Part shown: piece after piece, positions 8,903-16,261 of the stretch
How the letters are laid out: each line of letters starts with the position of its first letter
Numbering within the stretch: position 1 is the stretch's first letter
From: JAAGZL01 sp050290785
Lineage (GTDB): Bacteria; Pseudomonadota; Gammaproteobacteria; Chromatiales; Chromatiaceae
Direction of reading: 5' to 3'
Length of the DNA: 55,001 nucleotides
Assembly (NCBI GenBank): GCA_050290785.1
Contig: JBNKIR010000008.1
Location: 1 to 55,001, forward strand
Program-made: the position numbers and the translations under genes
Notes under the pieces: model-generated
Databases searched by the model: none
The model's input: the letters and a program-made list of their open reading frames with translations, nothing else
What the model was told of the DNA's origin: nothing

Positions 8903-9257
8903 GTAGGATCTCCTAATAAACCAATTTCAACTCAGTCTCTATAAAAGGACTAGTGACTGCCCCGATTCACTCAGTCTACTCAATTTCAATCTTCATCCCA
9001 ATGAGTATTCGCAACCGGTAATCTATCTGTCTATCCATGGAAATTTGTACTGTCTAATCTGCCACTACGGAAGGCGGACATAACTTGAAGCAAGAAAACA
9101 ATATTCTATGCATTTTGAATGGTAATTTTGATGCCACACCAAACTGGTGGATTTTATCCCGAAAAACGGCTGTTTTTCAATGGAGACAGGGAAATATCAA
9201 AAAAAATGGGGAACCGTATGGCTCCCCACTTTTTTCTTTAGTGTTAAAGGTGGTTAT
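8903..9257. other. Intergenic region between the 40-aa ORF and ccoG
   Basis: These 355 bp hold the terminator at 9199-9227 and, presumably, the promoter for ccoG-fixH-ccoI-ccoS on the minus strand. I scanned for a TTGAT-N4-ATCAA box and found no convincing FNR site, and no clear -35/-10 pair. A plus-strand reading frame here (from 9085) has no recognisable features and is not called. Confidence 0.6.
9199..9227 (-). terminator. Rho-independent terminator after ccoNOQP and the 40-aa ORF
   Basis: On the minus strand an 8-bp hairpin (GGGGAGCC/GGTTCCCC, 4-nt loop, one G-U pair) is followed by A then eight T residues. This is a textbook terminator, 30 bp past the stop codon of the 40-residue ORF. 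It separates ccoNOQP from ccoGHIS. The T-rich stretch on the other side suggests it may also work on the plus strand. Confidence 0.85.
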
Positions 9258-9380
9258 TTATTTATGGCTATCGGCATCCTTGTTCATCAAACCTTTTACC
9301 TTGAATGCAAGATAAACCACGATTATGGTGCTTATCGCAACTGTAAGCGCTGAACCCCAAACTACCGCATCAAAATTCAT
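9258..9380 (-). CDS. Small single-helix membrane protein downstream of ccoP
   Basis: This 40-residue frame starts MNFDAVVWGSALTV and ends in a charged tail (KGLMNKDADSHK). It has one predicted transmembrane helix (about residues 7-27) with lysines after it. GAGGTG stands seven bases before the ATG, a strong ribosome-binding site. It lies 73 bp after ccoP, separated by a 13-bp hairpin and before a strong terminator, so it is the last gene of the oxidase operon. Size and topology resemble CcoQ- or CydX-like accessory peptides, but a CcoQ is already present upstream. A role as an extra subunit or assembly factor is inference. Confidence 0.7.
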   Translation of the reverse strand: MNFDAVVWGSALTVAISTIIVVYLAFKVKGLMNKDADSHK

Positions 9381-9402
9381 ATCTTCACCTCTTTTTACTG
9401 GT

Positions 9403-9432
9403 ACCCAGCAAGAAAAAGCTTTCTTGCTGGGT
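9403..9432 (-). other. Perfect 13-bp hairpin between ccoP and the 40-aa ORF
   Basis: ACCCAGCAAGAAA and its exact complement flank a 4-nt loop (9403-9415, 9420-9432). No T-tract follows on the minus strand, so it is not a canonical terminator. Such intercistronic stems often protect the upstream message from 3' exonucleases or attenuate read-through. It ends about 21 bp after the ccoP stop codon. Confidence 0.65.
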
Positions 9433-9453
9433 AACTTTAGGAAGAATCAGGCC

Positions 9454-10347
9454 TTACTTGCCTCCACCAAACTTGTAGACATAAACGGCCAATTTCTTGA
9501 TGTCATCAGCTGAAAGCCTCTTGGAAAAGGTCGGCATCTCAGCTTGACGGGTTAATGGATCATTCGCTGCATTCACACCATGGGTGATGGTGTACTTAGC
9601 ACTAGCCAACTTATCTGGCTCATTAAAACGCCAGATTGCGTCAGTGAGATTAGCTGATCCAAGCGCCTGCATGCCTTTTGCATCCATGCCGTGGCAAGCA
9701 ATACAACCTTTAGCAACAAAAAGTGCTTTGCCAGCAGGATCATCATTACCTTCACTCAGACCTACCACATAGGCTGCCAGAGCATCAATTTCTGCCTCAG
9801 ACATTAAGCCGCCGTGTGCGGTCATGCCTGCAGATGGAATTGTTGCATTAGGGCCGCGACCATTGGTAATGGTCTGAACGATGGTGTCAATGTTTCCACC
9901 CCACAGCCAATCATCGTCAGCCAGCACAGGAAAACCTACGGTTCCCTGACCTGCTGAGCCGTGGCATGCAGCACAGTTATCACCAAACAGCACCTTGCCA
10001 GCACCAGCACCGTCACCGTGGCTGATGTAGTTGGATAGCTCCTCATCAGCCAGGATCTCTTTGGCACTCATACCTGCAATTCTCTGCTCGAAAGGAGCAC
10101 GAACTGCCTCTACCTCGGCCACACCTTTCTTGTACTCATCCATCTGAGTCCAACCGGTGATACCCTTGGTATAGCCGGAAAGAGTTGGCCATTGAGGATA
10201 AATAACGCCATAGCCAATCACGAAGGCGATTGACGCATAGAAGCACAGCATCCACCAAGCAGGTGGCGGGTTAGACGCTTCAGCCAGGTTATCGTCCCAG
10301 ACGTGACCCGTTGTCTCTATACCCGGAAATGGATTGTTTTCCGCCAT
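9454..10347 (-). CDS. ccoP: cbb3-type cytochrome c oxidase subunit III (diheme)
   Basis: The protein has 297 residues: a short N-terminal cytoplasmic part, one transmembrane helix (about 31-52), and a periplasmic region with two c-type heme motifs, C125-A-A-C-H129 and C215-I-A-C-H219, each followed by a typical cytochrome c fold with a distal Met (AGM and AEMP). CcoP passes electrons from soluble cytochrome c to CcoO and CcoN. It starts one base after ccoQ. The length and the single N-terminal helix match the standard form. Confidence 0.97.
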   Translation of the reverse strand: MAENNPFPGIETTGHVWDDNLAEASNPPPAWWMLCFYASIAFVIGYGVIYPQWPTLSGYTKGITGWTQMDEYKKGVAEVEAVRAPFEQRIAGMSAKEILADEELSNYISHGDGAGAGKVLFGDNCAACHGSAGQGTVGFPVLADDDWLWGGNIDTIVQTITNGRGPNATIPSAGMTAHGGLMSEAEIDALAAYVVGLSEGNDDPAGKALFVAKGCIACHGMDAKGMQALGSANLTDAIWRFNEPDKLASAKYTITHGVNAANDPLTRQAEMPTFSKRLSADDIKKLAVYVYKFGGGK

Positions 10348-10348
10348 T

Positions 10349-10546
10349 TTATTCTCCAGTATTCACTTGTTCGTCATCTATCGGAATATTCTTATTCGAC
10401 TCCAGCCCCTTATTCTTAGGGCTGAGGACGTATACATATAATCCGAGCATCAGAAAGAAGACTACGACCGTAACTATGGTACCTATCCAGTCGTTGGTGG
10501 TCATAGCCTCCCAATCCGTATGAAAGTATTCGATCAAACTACTCAC
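10349..10546 (-). CDS. ccoQ: CcoQ, small cbb3 oxidase subunit
   Basis: The protein has one hydrophobic helix (IGTIVTVVVFFLMLGLYVYV) followed by SPKNKG and an acidic tail. This is the CcoQ layout, which stabilises the core complex. Two starts are possible. GTG at 10546 gives 65 residues and overlaps the end of ccoO by eight bases, with AAGG eight bases upstream. ATG at 10504 gives 51 residues, with GGGAGG only two bases before it. The GTG is preferred for spacing, but the shorter form is closer to typical CcoQ length. Confidence 0.85.
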   Translation of the reverse strand: MSSLIEYFHTDWEAMTTNDWIGTIVTVVVFFLMLGLYVYVLSPKNKGLESNKNIPIDDEQVNTGE

Positions 10547-11225
10547 GATATACCTTGCTTTCATCCAACTTGGCCATGGTGCCAAGAACTTGGAGGTAAG
10601 CAACAACGGCATCCTCCTCGGTCTTACCAGCCAACTCAGTAGGTGAGGCCTCGATATCAGCATCAGTGTACGGAACACCCAACATCCGCATACCGGCCAT
10701 ATGAGCCTTCATCCTGTTCTCATTGAGCGGGCTGTTCTGCAGCCATGGATAGTTTGGCATGACAGACTCTGGCACAACTGATCGCGGTGCACGCAGGTGC
10801 TTACGATGCCAGTTATTTGAGTACTTGCCACCTACACGAGCCAGATCAGGACCGGTACGCTTGGACCCCCACTGGAACGGATGGTCATACATGGACTCCG
10901 AAGCCAGTGAGTAGTGACCATAACGCTCTTTCTCATCACGGAACGGACGAATCATCTGTGAATGACAAAGGTAGCATCCCTCACGCCTGTAGACGAAACG
11001 GCCATAGAGTTCAAGCGCAGTATAAGGACGTACACCGTCTCCTGGCTTGTGGTCAGCCAGGGTCTGCCCTTCTGCTCGGCTCCAGACGATCTCTGGATAC
11101 TTATTGCTCTCCATGGTGTCACTGATAAAGAATAGCGGCACAATCTCCACAATACCGCCGACGGTAAGGATTATTGCCAGTATGATGACAAAACCCACTA
11201 CATTTTTTTCTAGTTTCTCTTGCAT
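10539..11225 (-). CDS. ccoO: cbb3-type cytochrome c oxidase subunit II (monoheme)
   Basis: The protein has 228 residues with an N-terminal signal-anchor helix (about 9-34) and a single c-type heme motif, C84-Y-L-C-H88, in the conserved context REGCYLCHSQMIRPFRDE. The GPDLARVGGKYSN segment and the C-terminal AYLQVLG stretch are typical of CcoO/FixO. It relays electrons from CcoP to the CcoN catalytic centre and is anchored in the inner membrane with the heme domain in the periplasm. It begins 15 bp after ccoN and overlaps ccoQ. Confidence 0.97.
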   Translation of the reverse strand: MQEKLEKNVVGFVIILAIILTVGGIVEIVPLFFISDTMESNKYPEIVWSRAEGQTLADHKPGDGVRPYTALELYGRFVYRREGCYLCHSQMIRPFRDEKERYGHYSLASESMYDHPFQWGSKRTGPDLARVGGKYSNNWHRKHLRAPRSVVPESVMPNYPWLQNSPLNENRMKAHMAGMRMLGVPYTDADIEASPTELAGKTEEDAVVAYLQVLGTMAKLDESKVYRE

Positions 11226-11240
11226 CTCACTATTCCTATT

Positions 11241-12671
11241 TTAAGCTGTTGCGGCAGCGGCTTGTCTGATGCTGCCTTCAGACTTGGCTTTAATAGCGGT
11301 CATCACAACATTAACCGCCATAATCAGACAGCCGATGAGGAAGATACCACCGCCTACCAGACGCATTACATAGTAGGGATGCATTGCTTCTACAGACTCA
11401 GCAAAGGTATATGCCAAAGTACCGTACTCGTCATAAGCACGCCACATCAGGCCCTGCATGATACCTGACACCCACATAGCAACGATGTAGATCACTGTGC
11501 CGATAGTAGCTGTCCAGAAGTGTGCATTAACCAGTTTGTCTGACCACAGCTCAATATGAAATACCTTCTTCATGAGATGGTAAAGAGCACCCATACCAAC
11601 CATGGCTACCCAACCCAGAGCACCGGAGTGCACGTGTCCAACTGTCCAGTCGGTATAGTGGGAAAGGGCATTAACGGTCTTGAGAGACATCACAGGACCT
11701 TCGAAGGTTGACATGGCATAGAAAGCCAGGGAGATGATCAGGAAGCGCAGGACATAGTCTGTACGCAACTTATCCCAAGCGCCTGACAGGGTCATCATAC
11801 CGTTCACAGCACCACCCCAGGATGGGATGATCATGGCCAGAGAGACACAAGCTCCAAGAGAGCCGGTCCAGTCAGGCAGTGCGGTGTATTGCAGATGGTG
11901 TGGACCCAGCCATACATAACCGAACATCAGGGCCCAGAAGTGGATCACTGACAGACGATATGAATAGACCGGACGACCAGCCTGCTTTGGTACGAAGTAG
12001 TACATGATACCCAGGAAACCTGCTGTCAGGTAGAAACCTACAGCGTTATGTCCCCACCACCACTGAACCATGGCATCCTGAACACCGGAGAAGACAGAGT
12101 ATGAAACAAACAACTCTACCGGCAAGGCCAGGCTGTTCACAACGTGCAGATAGGTGATCATGACCATCATTCCGAGGAAGAACCAGTTGGACACATAGAT
12201 GTGTGACATGGTTCTGTTGGCAATAGTCATGATGAAGTTGAACATGAAAGAAAGCCAAACAACAGCAATAGCGATATCGATCGGCCACTCCAGCTCCGCA
12301 TACTCTTTACCTGAGGTAATACCCAGCGGATAAGAGAGCACGGCTGATACGATGATCAGGTTCCACCCGATGAAGGTGAACCACGCCAGCTTGTTGCTCC
12401 ACAGCGCAGTCTGACAAGTACGCTGCACACTGTAAAAACCTGTCGCCATCAGGGTACAGCCCCCGAACGCGAAGATCACAGCATTGGTATGGAGTGGACG
12501 CAGGCGTCCAAAGGTAGTAAATGGCAAATCAAGGTTCATTACCGGCCAGGCTAGCTGAGATGCGATAATGACACCCACCAGGGCGCCTACAACCACATAT
12601 ATCACCGCCAAAACCGTGAACCAGCGTACAACGCCATAGTTGTACTTCTGTTCTAATGTCGCTTCCACCAC
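11241..12671 (-). CDS. ccoN: cbb3-type cytochrome c oxidase catalytic subunit I
   Basis: The protein has 476 residues and about 12 transmembrane helices. Heme-copper ligands are visible: H61 (low-spin heme), H208 with H258-H259 for CuB, and H346/H348 for the hemes. The heme-copper oxidase signature WWWGHNAVGFYLT includes Y212. This is the O2-reducing, proton-pumping subunit of the high-affinity oxidase. Two adjacent GTG codons could start the gene; AGGAGG lies four and seven bases before them. The message probably has a leader of more than 300 nt, because the only FNR-like box is at 13033-13046. Confidence 0.97.
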   Translation of the reverse strand: MVEATLEQKYNYGVVRWFTVLAVIYVVVGALVGVIIASQLAWPVMNLDLPFTTFGRLRPLHTNAVIFAFGGCTLMATGFYSVQRTCQTALWSNKLAWFTFIGWNLIIVSAVLSYPLGITSGKEYAELEWPIDIAIAVVWLSFMFNFIMTIANRTMSHIYVSNWFFLGMMVMITYLHVVNSLALPVELFVSYSVFSGVQDAMVQWWWGHNAVGFYLTAGFLGIMYYFVPKQAGRPVYSYRLSVIHFWALMFGYVWLGPHHLQYTALPDWTGSLGACVSLAMIIPSWGGAVNGMMTLSGAWDKLRTDYVLRFLIISLAFYAMSTFEGPVMSLKTVNALSHYTDWTVGHVHSGALGWVAMVGMGALYHLMKKVFHIELWSDKLVNAHFWTATIGTVIYIVAMWVSGIMQGLMWRAYDEYGTLAYTFAESVEAMHPYYVMRLVGGGIFLIGCLIMAVNVVMTAIKAKSEGSIRQAAAATA

Positions 12672-13213
12672 GGATCCTCCTATTTTATTAACGATAGTCG
12701 CTCATCAAAATGCTTTGGTGTTAACCACCATTGAAAGAAAAAATTTAGAATTGGTCTTATGGCTCTCATCCATGGCGCCAGAAAAGCCCCCCCATCTTTT
12801 GTTATCTAACCTACTTCTGCATCAAATACATCTATTGGTGTTGATTTCTATTTTTCCAACCTCTGCCATACAAGCTACCATCCCACATAAATTAGGACTT
12901 ACACAAATTGACGAAAATTAAAGAAAAACCTTTGAAATCAGTCTACTAGCCACAACACCATACAACCCGTCATTTATAGATAAATTGGTTATTTGACGTG
13001 TCTGAGATTAATGGATAACTAACAACCTGTAATTGACTTGGATCAATATTTTTGTCGTTATACAACCGGATTCCCAAATTATTGTGTTATATGACTGAAT
13101 TTATTAACCAATCTATTAGCTTTGCTTATTGGCATCGAACGGGATTTTATGCTGATTACATAATGCTAGCCATCACTCGAAACAGCGCAAATAATATCTG
13201 CTATTTCAACATG
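12672..13213. other. Long leader/control region between sfsA and ccoN
   Basis: This is a 542-bp AT-rich stretch with no supported gene. It holds a near-consensus FNR/Anr box at 13033-13046 and, next to ccoN, the ribosome-binding site. No protein-coding frame with a ribosome-binding site, no tRNA and no strong hairpin was seen between the box and ccoN. If the FNR box is used in the usual position, the ccoN leader is about 325 nt long. Confidence 0.6.
13033..13046 (-). promoter_or_regulatory. FNR/Anr-type box upstream of ccoNOQP
   Basis: TTGAC-TTGG-ATCAA matches the TTGAT-N4-ATCAA consensus at nine of ten positions. FNR-type regulators activate ccoNOQP under low oxygen in many proteobacteria, so the site makes biological sense. 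It lies 362 bp from the ccoN start, much farther than usual. It could alternatively serve an unseen transcript in the leader. Confidence 0.6.
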
Positions 13214-13948
13214 TTACCAGACAGCAAACGCTGTGCTATTTAACCGAAAATCCAGACGTTTCCCCAGCGTAATAAAATCGGGTGATATTTGTGTATTGTA
13301 CGCAATGACCTCAACGCCATGATCTATGGCGTCTTGCAGAGCTGAAGAGTAGTTGAAATCAATATCCCAGGCCGGGGCTACGCAACTAATACCGGTATGC
13401 GCAACATGAAAGAGCAGCACTGCCCTGTTACCCTCATCGACCATATTGACCAGTTCCCGCAAGTGCTTCTGCCCACGCTCTGTCACCGCATCGGGAAATA
13501 GTCCAACACCAGCCTCCCCCAACAGGGTCAGGTTTTTCACTTCGACGTAACAATCAGGCATACCCTCTTTCTTTAACAATATGTCAATTCTGCTCTTTTC
13601 CTGACCATATGGACGCTCTGAAAGCAGCTCATCATATCCGGCAAGCTCATCAATCCTGCAATCCAATATGGCCTCTTTTACTATTTGATTAGCACGATGG
13701 GTATTTATACAGGCCAGATAGCATCCTGCCACTTCCACCAGTTCCCAGCTATAACGCAATTTTCGCCCGGGATTGTCTGATTCCAACAACCACACCCTAC
13801 TACCCCTCTCACAACAGTTAAGCATGGACCCGGTATTCGGACAGTGGGCAGTAACCACCTTCCCGTCTTCCAGCTCTACATCGGCGAGAAAGCGTTTATA
13901 CCTCTGGATAAGGCGTCCTGGTATTAGTTCGGGATATTTCACTGGCAA
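13214..13948 (-). CDS. sfsA: SfsA family protein (sugar fermentation stimulation protein homologue)
   Basis: The protein has 244 residues with the family signatures GRLIQRYKRFLADVEL, VTAHCPNTGSMLNC, an E-SRIDILL nuclease-like motif (EKSRIDILL) and YVEVKNLTLL. The D-x(n)-E-V-K arrangement resembles restriction-endonuclease-fold active sites. In Escherichia coli SfsA is linked to maltose metabolism and DNA binding, but its biochemical role is unsettled. Length is close to the usual 230-240. It is apparently a single-gene unit, separated from the peroxiredoxin gene upstream by a terminator. Confidence 0.93.
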   Translation of the reverse strand: MPVKYPELIPGRLIQRYKRFLADVELEDGKVVTAHCPNTGSMLNCCERGSRVWLLESDNPGRKLRYSWELVEVAGCYLACINTHRANQIVKEAILDCRIDELAGYDELLSERPYGQEKSRIDILLKKEGMPDCYVEVKNLTLLGEAGVGLFPDAVTERGQKHLRELVNMVDEGNRAVLLFHVAHTGISCVAPAWDIDFNYSSALQDAIDHGVEVIAYNTQISPDFITLGKRLDFRLNSTAFAVW

Positions 13949-13956
13949 GTCATAGT

Positions 13957-13989
13957 AAAAGAGGGCCGGGCCCTATGGGCCCTGCCCTC
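13957..13989 (-). terminator. Terminator after the peroxiredoxin gene
   Basis: A long GC-rich hairpin (GAGGGC-GGGCCC, 3-nt loop, GGGCCC-GCCCTC with one central mismatch, 13961-13989) is followed on the minus strand by TTTT. It lies 20 bp past the peroxiredoxin stop codon and just before the start of sfsA. The short T-tract is weak, but the stem is very stable. Confidence 0.75.
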
Positions 13990-14009
13990 GAACGGGAGTT
14001 AGTTATTTA

Positions 14010-14606
14010 CTACAGCTCTTCGTGATGGCTGGCCAGATACTCGGCAACGCCTTCGGTTGATCCCTTCATTCCGGCTTTACCCTTCTGCCAACCAGCAGGG
14101 CAGACCTCGCCATGTTCCTCAGTAAACTGCAAGGCATCTATCATGCGCAACATCTCATCCATGTTCCTTCCCAGAGGTAGGTTATTTACCACCTGATGCT
14201 GCACCACCCCATCCTTGTCAATGAGGAAAGAACCACGCAGGGCAATGCCAGGACCGGTCCTCAGGTCATATGCATCTGTTACTGATTTGTCTATATCAGC
14301 TATCAATGGATACTGGACATTACCTATCCCGCCATTTTCGATAGCGGTATTCTTCCATGCCAGATGGCTGAAGTGGGAATCTATGGAGACACCGATCACT
14401 TCGACATTTCTGCTCTTAAACTCGTCCAAACGCTTATCAAATGCGATGATCTCTGATGGACACACAAAGGTGAAATCCAACGGGTAGAAGAACAGAACTA
14501 CATATTTCCCTCTGTAATCTGAAAGAGAGATCTCCTTGAAACTGTTATCCGGCATCACGGCCTGGGCCTTAAAATCGGGCGCCTCTTTTGCAACAAGTAC
14601 AGACAT
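14010..14606 (-). CDS. Typical 2-Cys peroxiredoxin (AhpC/Prx1 group)
   Basis: The protein has 198 residues. The peroxidatic cysteine C49 sits in FYPLDFTFVCPSE and the resolving cysteine C169 in GEVCPAGW, both standard for typical 2-Cys peroxiredoxins, which reduce H2O2, organic peroxides and peroxynitrite as head-to-tail dimers. A GGIG sequence at 92-95 (a GGLG-like loop) and an extended C-terminus are present, but the terminal YF pair is YL. It may therefore be partly sensitive to overoxidation (inference). No AhpF is adjacent; thioredoxin may be the reductant. It is cytosolic and next to superoxide reductase. Confidence 0.93.
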   Translation of the reverse strand: MSVLVAKEAPDFKAQAVMPDNSFKEISLSDYRGKYVVLFFYPLDFTFVCPSEIIAFDKRLDEFKSRNVEVIGVSIDSHFSHLAWKNTAIENGGIGNVQYPLIADIDKSVTDAYDLRTGPGIALRGSFLIDKDGVVQHQVVNNLPLGRNMDEMLRMIDALQFTEEHGEVCPAGWQKGKAGMKGSTEGVAEYLASHHEEL

Positions 14607-14673
14607 TGTTTTCTCCTGACTAATTATTTTGTCTATTTAGTGTTCATTACACTTTATAGATAATAAACACAGA

Positions 14674-15063
14674 TCAATGAACCTCAACCTCGACCGGATC
14701 ACTCTCCCAAAGACCATGCTTGGTGCAATAGGACATCGCGGTCAGACTTAATTTTGCAGTGGTAGGAACCACGTTGAATGTTACCTGGGCATTGCCTTTA
14801 GCGCCATTACCACCGAGTGATCCAGGCGGGAAACTGGCCTCGGCCAGCAGGGTCTGTCCATTATATAACTGTATGCTCTTTATATAGTGATCGTTGTCAT
14901 CTGGATGTGAGTATTCATTACCCATCTTCACCGTTACGGCGAAGGTCTGATCCTTAGTGGCAGTTTCGGCACAATGGACGAAAGGAGAATGGCGATCTAT
15001 ATAGTCCTTCTTGGCCTCTTTCTCCACCTGGTCGATATCTACATAACGATTGATTACTGGCAT
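14674..15063 (-). CDS. Superoxide reductase, class II (neelaredoxin type)
   Basis: The protein has 129 residues. All five ligands of the square-pyramidal iron centre can be placed: H25 (in DRHSPF), H53 and H59 (HPDDNDHYI), C113 and H116 (CTKHGLW). The usual EKH catalytic loop reads DRH, a conservative change that keeps an acidic and a basic residue. There is no N-terminal desulforedoxin domain, so it is class II. It reduces superoxide to H2O2 without making O2, and the peroxiredoxin next door and rubrerythrin nearby could remove the H2O2. The ATG at 15063 is chosen because GGAGA precedes it; an upstream in-frame start would add 17 residues. Confidence 0.87.
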   Translation of the reverse strand: MPVINRYVDIDQVEKEAKKDYIDRHSPFVHCAETATKDQTFAVTVKMGNEYSHPDDNDHYIKSIQLYNGQTLLAEASFPPGSLGGNGAKGNAQVTFNVVPTTAKLSLTAMSYCTKHGLWESDPVEVEVH

Positions 15064-15162
15064 AGCGATTCTCCAAAACTGTTTTTGATTAAGATTGTGT
15101 TTGTATATCGTCAAACGTGACGTTATTCTGTCATCGAGAGAATGCTTATGTCAATCATTTTT

Positions 15163-15176
15163 TTGATAAATATCAT
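15163..15176. promoter_or_regulatory. FNR-like palindrome between superoxide reductase and msrA
   Basis: TTGAT-AAAT-ATCAT matches the FNR/Anr consensus except for the last base. It lies in the 180-bp divergent region, about 100 bp from the superoxide reductase start and 68 bp from the msrA start. A second short palindrome, CGTCA-N4-TGACG, is at about 15111-15124. Either could be an operator for a redox regulator. Confidence 0.4.
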
Positions 15177-15243
15177 CAACCAAAAATAGCAGCTATATTC
15201 TTATGTGAAACAGCGGGGTAGAAACAGATACAGAGGTAACACA

Positions 15244-15783
15244 ATGGAAACTAAAGCGCAAAAGGCCACCTTTGCCGGTGGTTGTTTTTGGTGTATCGAA
15301 TCTGAATTCAAGGCCATTGCTGGGGTATTGGATGCAGTTTCCGGTTATACCGGCGGACACATCGAAAATCCCACCTATGAGCAGGTATGCTCCGGTACCT
15401 CAGGACACATAGAGGCAGTAGAGGTCACCTTCGCCCCATCAGAAATCAGCTATGAAGAGCTAGTGGAGGCATTCTGGCGCCAGATTGACCCTACTGACCG
15501 GGATGGTCAATTCGCAGATAGAGGCTCCCAGTATCAACCGATCATCTTCTATCATAATGATGCACAAAAGGAGATCGCCAGTCATTCCAGGGGCAAGCTG
15601 GAGGCATCAGGACGATTCCAACGGCCTATTGCTACAGAAATCCTGCCTGCCGGAAGGTTTTATCCGGCCGAAGAGTACCACCAGGACTACTACCTGAAAA
15701 ACCCACTCCGCTATAAGATGTATCGACATGGTTCCGGACGTGATAGCTTTCTGAAAAAGACCTGGGGAGACAAACCAGGATAA
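15244..15783 (+). CDS. msrA: Peptide methionine sulfoxide reductase A
   Basis: The protein has 179 residues from the ATG at 15244, chosen because AGAGGT precedes it; an upstream frame extension lacks a ribosome-binding site. The signature AGGCFWCIE holds the catalytic cysteine C14. SGYTGG, a GHIEAVEV motif and AEEYHQDYYLKNP near the C-terminus are also MsrA hallmarks. The enzyme reduces methionine-S-sulfoxide in proteins, with thioredoxin as usual electron donor. There is no MsrB domain fused to it. The second cysteine, C17, may serve as recycling residue. It fits the oxidant-defence group around it. Confidence 0.96.
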   Translation: METKAQKATFAGGCFWCIESEFKAIAGVLDAVSGYTGGHIENPTYEQVCSGTSGHIEAVEVTFAPSEISYEELVEAFWRQIDPTDRDGQFADRGSQYQPIIFYHNDAQKEIASHSRGKLEASGRFQRPIATEILPAGRFYPAEEYHQDYYLKNPLRYKMYRHGSGRDSFLKKTWGDKPG

Positions 15784-15814
15784 ATCACCCGATAACGATG
15801 ACAGAGGATAGCCT

Positions 15815-16210
15815 ATGAACAAGCGTATTCTGCTAGCTATAGTTGCTGTTTTTGCTACCTGGTCAATTCTTGACTTTGTAATCCATGGAGTCCTGCTTCA
15901 ATCCATATACATGGAAACAGCCAATCTTTGGCGTCCGATGGAAGAGATGAACATGGGCCTGATGCACCTAGTCACTCTGCTGTTCACCATATTTTTTGTG
16001 CTAATTTATGGACTTCTGATAGCAAACAGGTCTCTGCAAACAGGTATTGTCTACGGACTACTCTTCGGACTAGCGACCGGCATATCGATGGGATATGGCT
16101 CATACACCTACATGCCTATCCCCTACTCCCTGGCACTGAGCTGGTTCCTGGGGGCACTGACCGAGGCTATAGTAGCCGGTGCCATCGTAGGGGCAATAAT
16201 CAGGGAATAG
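15815..16210 (+). CDS. Small integral membrane protein, unknown function
   Basis: The protein has 131 residues with about four transmembrane helices (near 5-22, 48-70, 75-95 and 105-128) and few charges. Glycine-rich packing motifs (GLLFGLATGISMGYG, GAIVGAII) suggest tight helix contacts. No known motif is recognised. It starts 31 bp after msrA on the same strand and is followed by a hairpin, so it is probably co-transcribed with msrA. Its role in oxidant repair is only suggested by position. GAGGATAGCC precedes the ATG. Confidence 0.7.
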   Translation: MNKRILLAIVAVFATWSILDFVIHGVLLQSIYMETANLWRPMEEMNMGLMHLVTLLFTIFFVLIYGLLIANRSLQTGIVYGLLFGLATGISMGYGSYTYMPIPYSLALSWFLGALTEAIVAGAIVGAIIRE

Positions 16211-16218
16211 TCACAGAA

Positions 16219-16241
16219 AAGGCCCGACAATGTCGAGCCTT
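16219..16241 (+). terminator. Hairpin between convergent genes
   Basis: AAGGC-CGAC and GTCG-GCCTT pair around a 2-nt loop with one internal mismatch (16219-16241). It lies eight bases past the stop codon of the membrane protein and 20 bp before the end of rubrerythrin on the other strand. The T-tract is short, so it may be a weak two-way terminator. Confidence 0.5.
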
Positions 16242-16261
16242 CTATACACTATATATATACC

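Noticed and set aside
9085..9353. Plus-strand frames upstream of ccoG
   Set aside because: They run across the strong terminator and against the operon strand, with no ribosome-binding site or recognised domain.
14674..15063. SoxZ or another sulfur-oxidation protein
   Set aside because: The five iron ligands H25, H53, H59, C113 and H116 fit superoxide reductase, and no SoxY is present.
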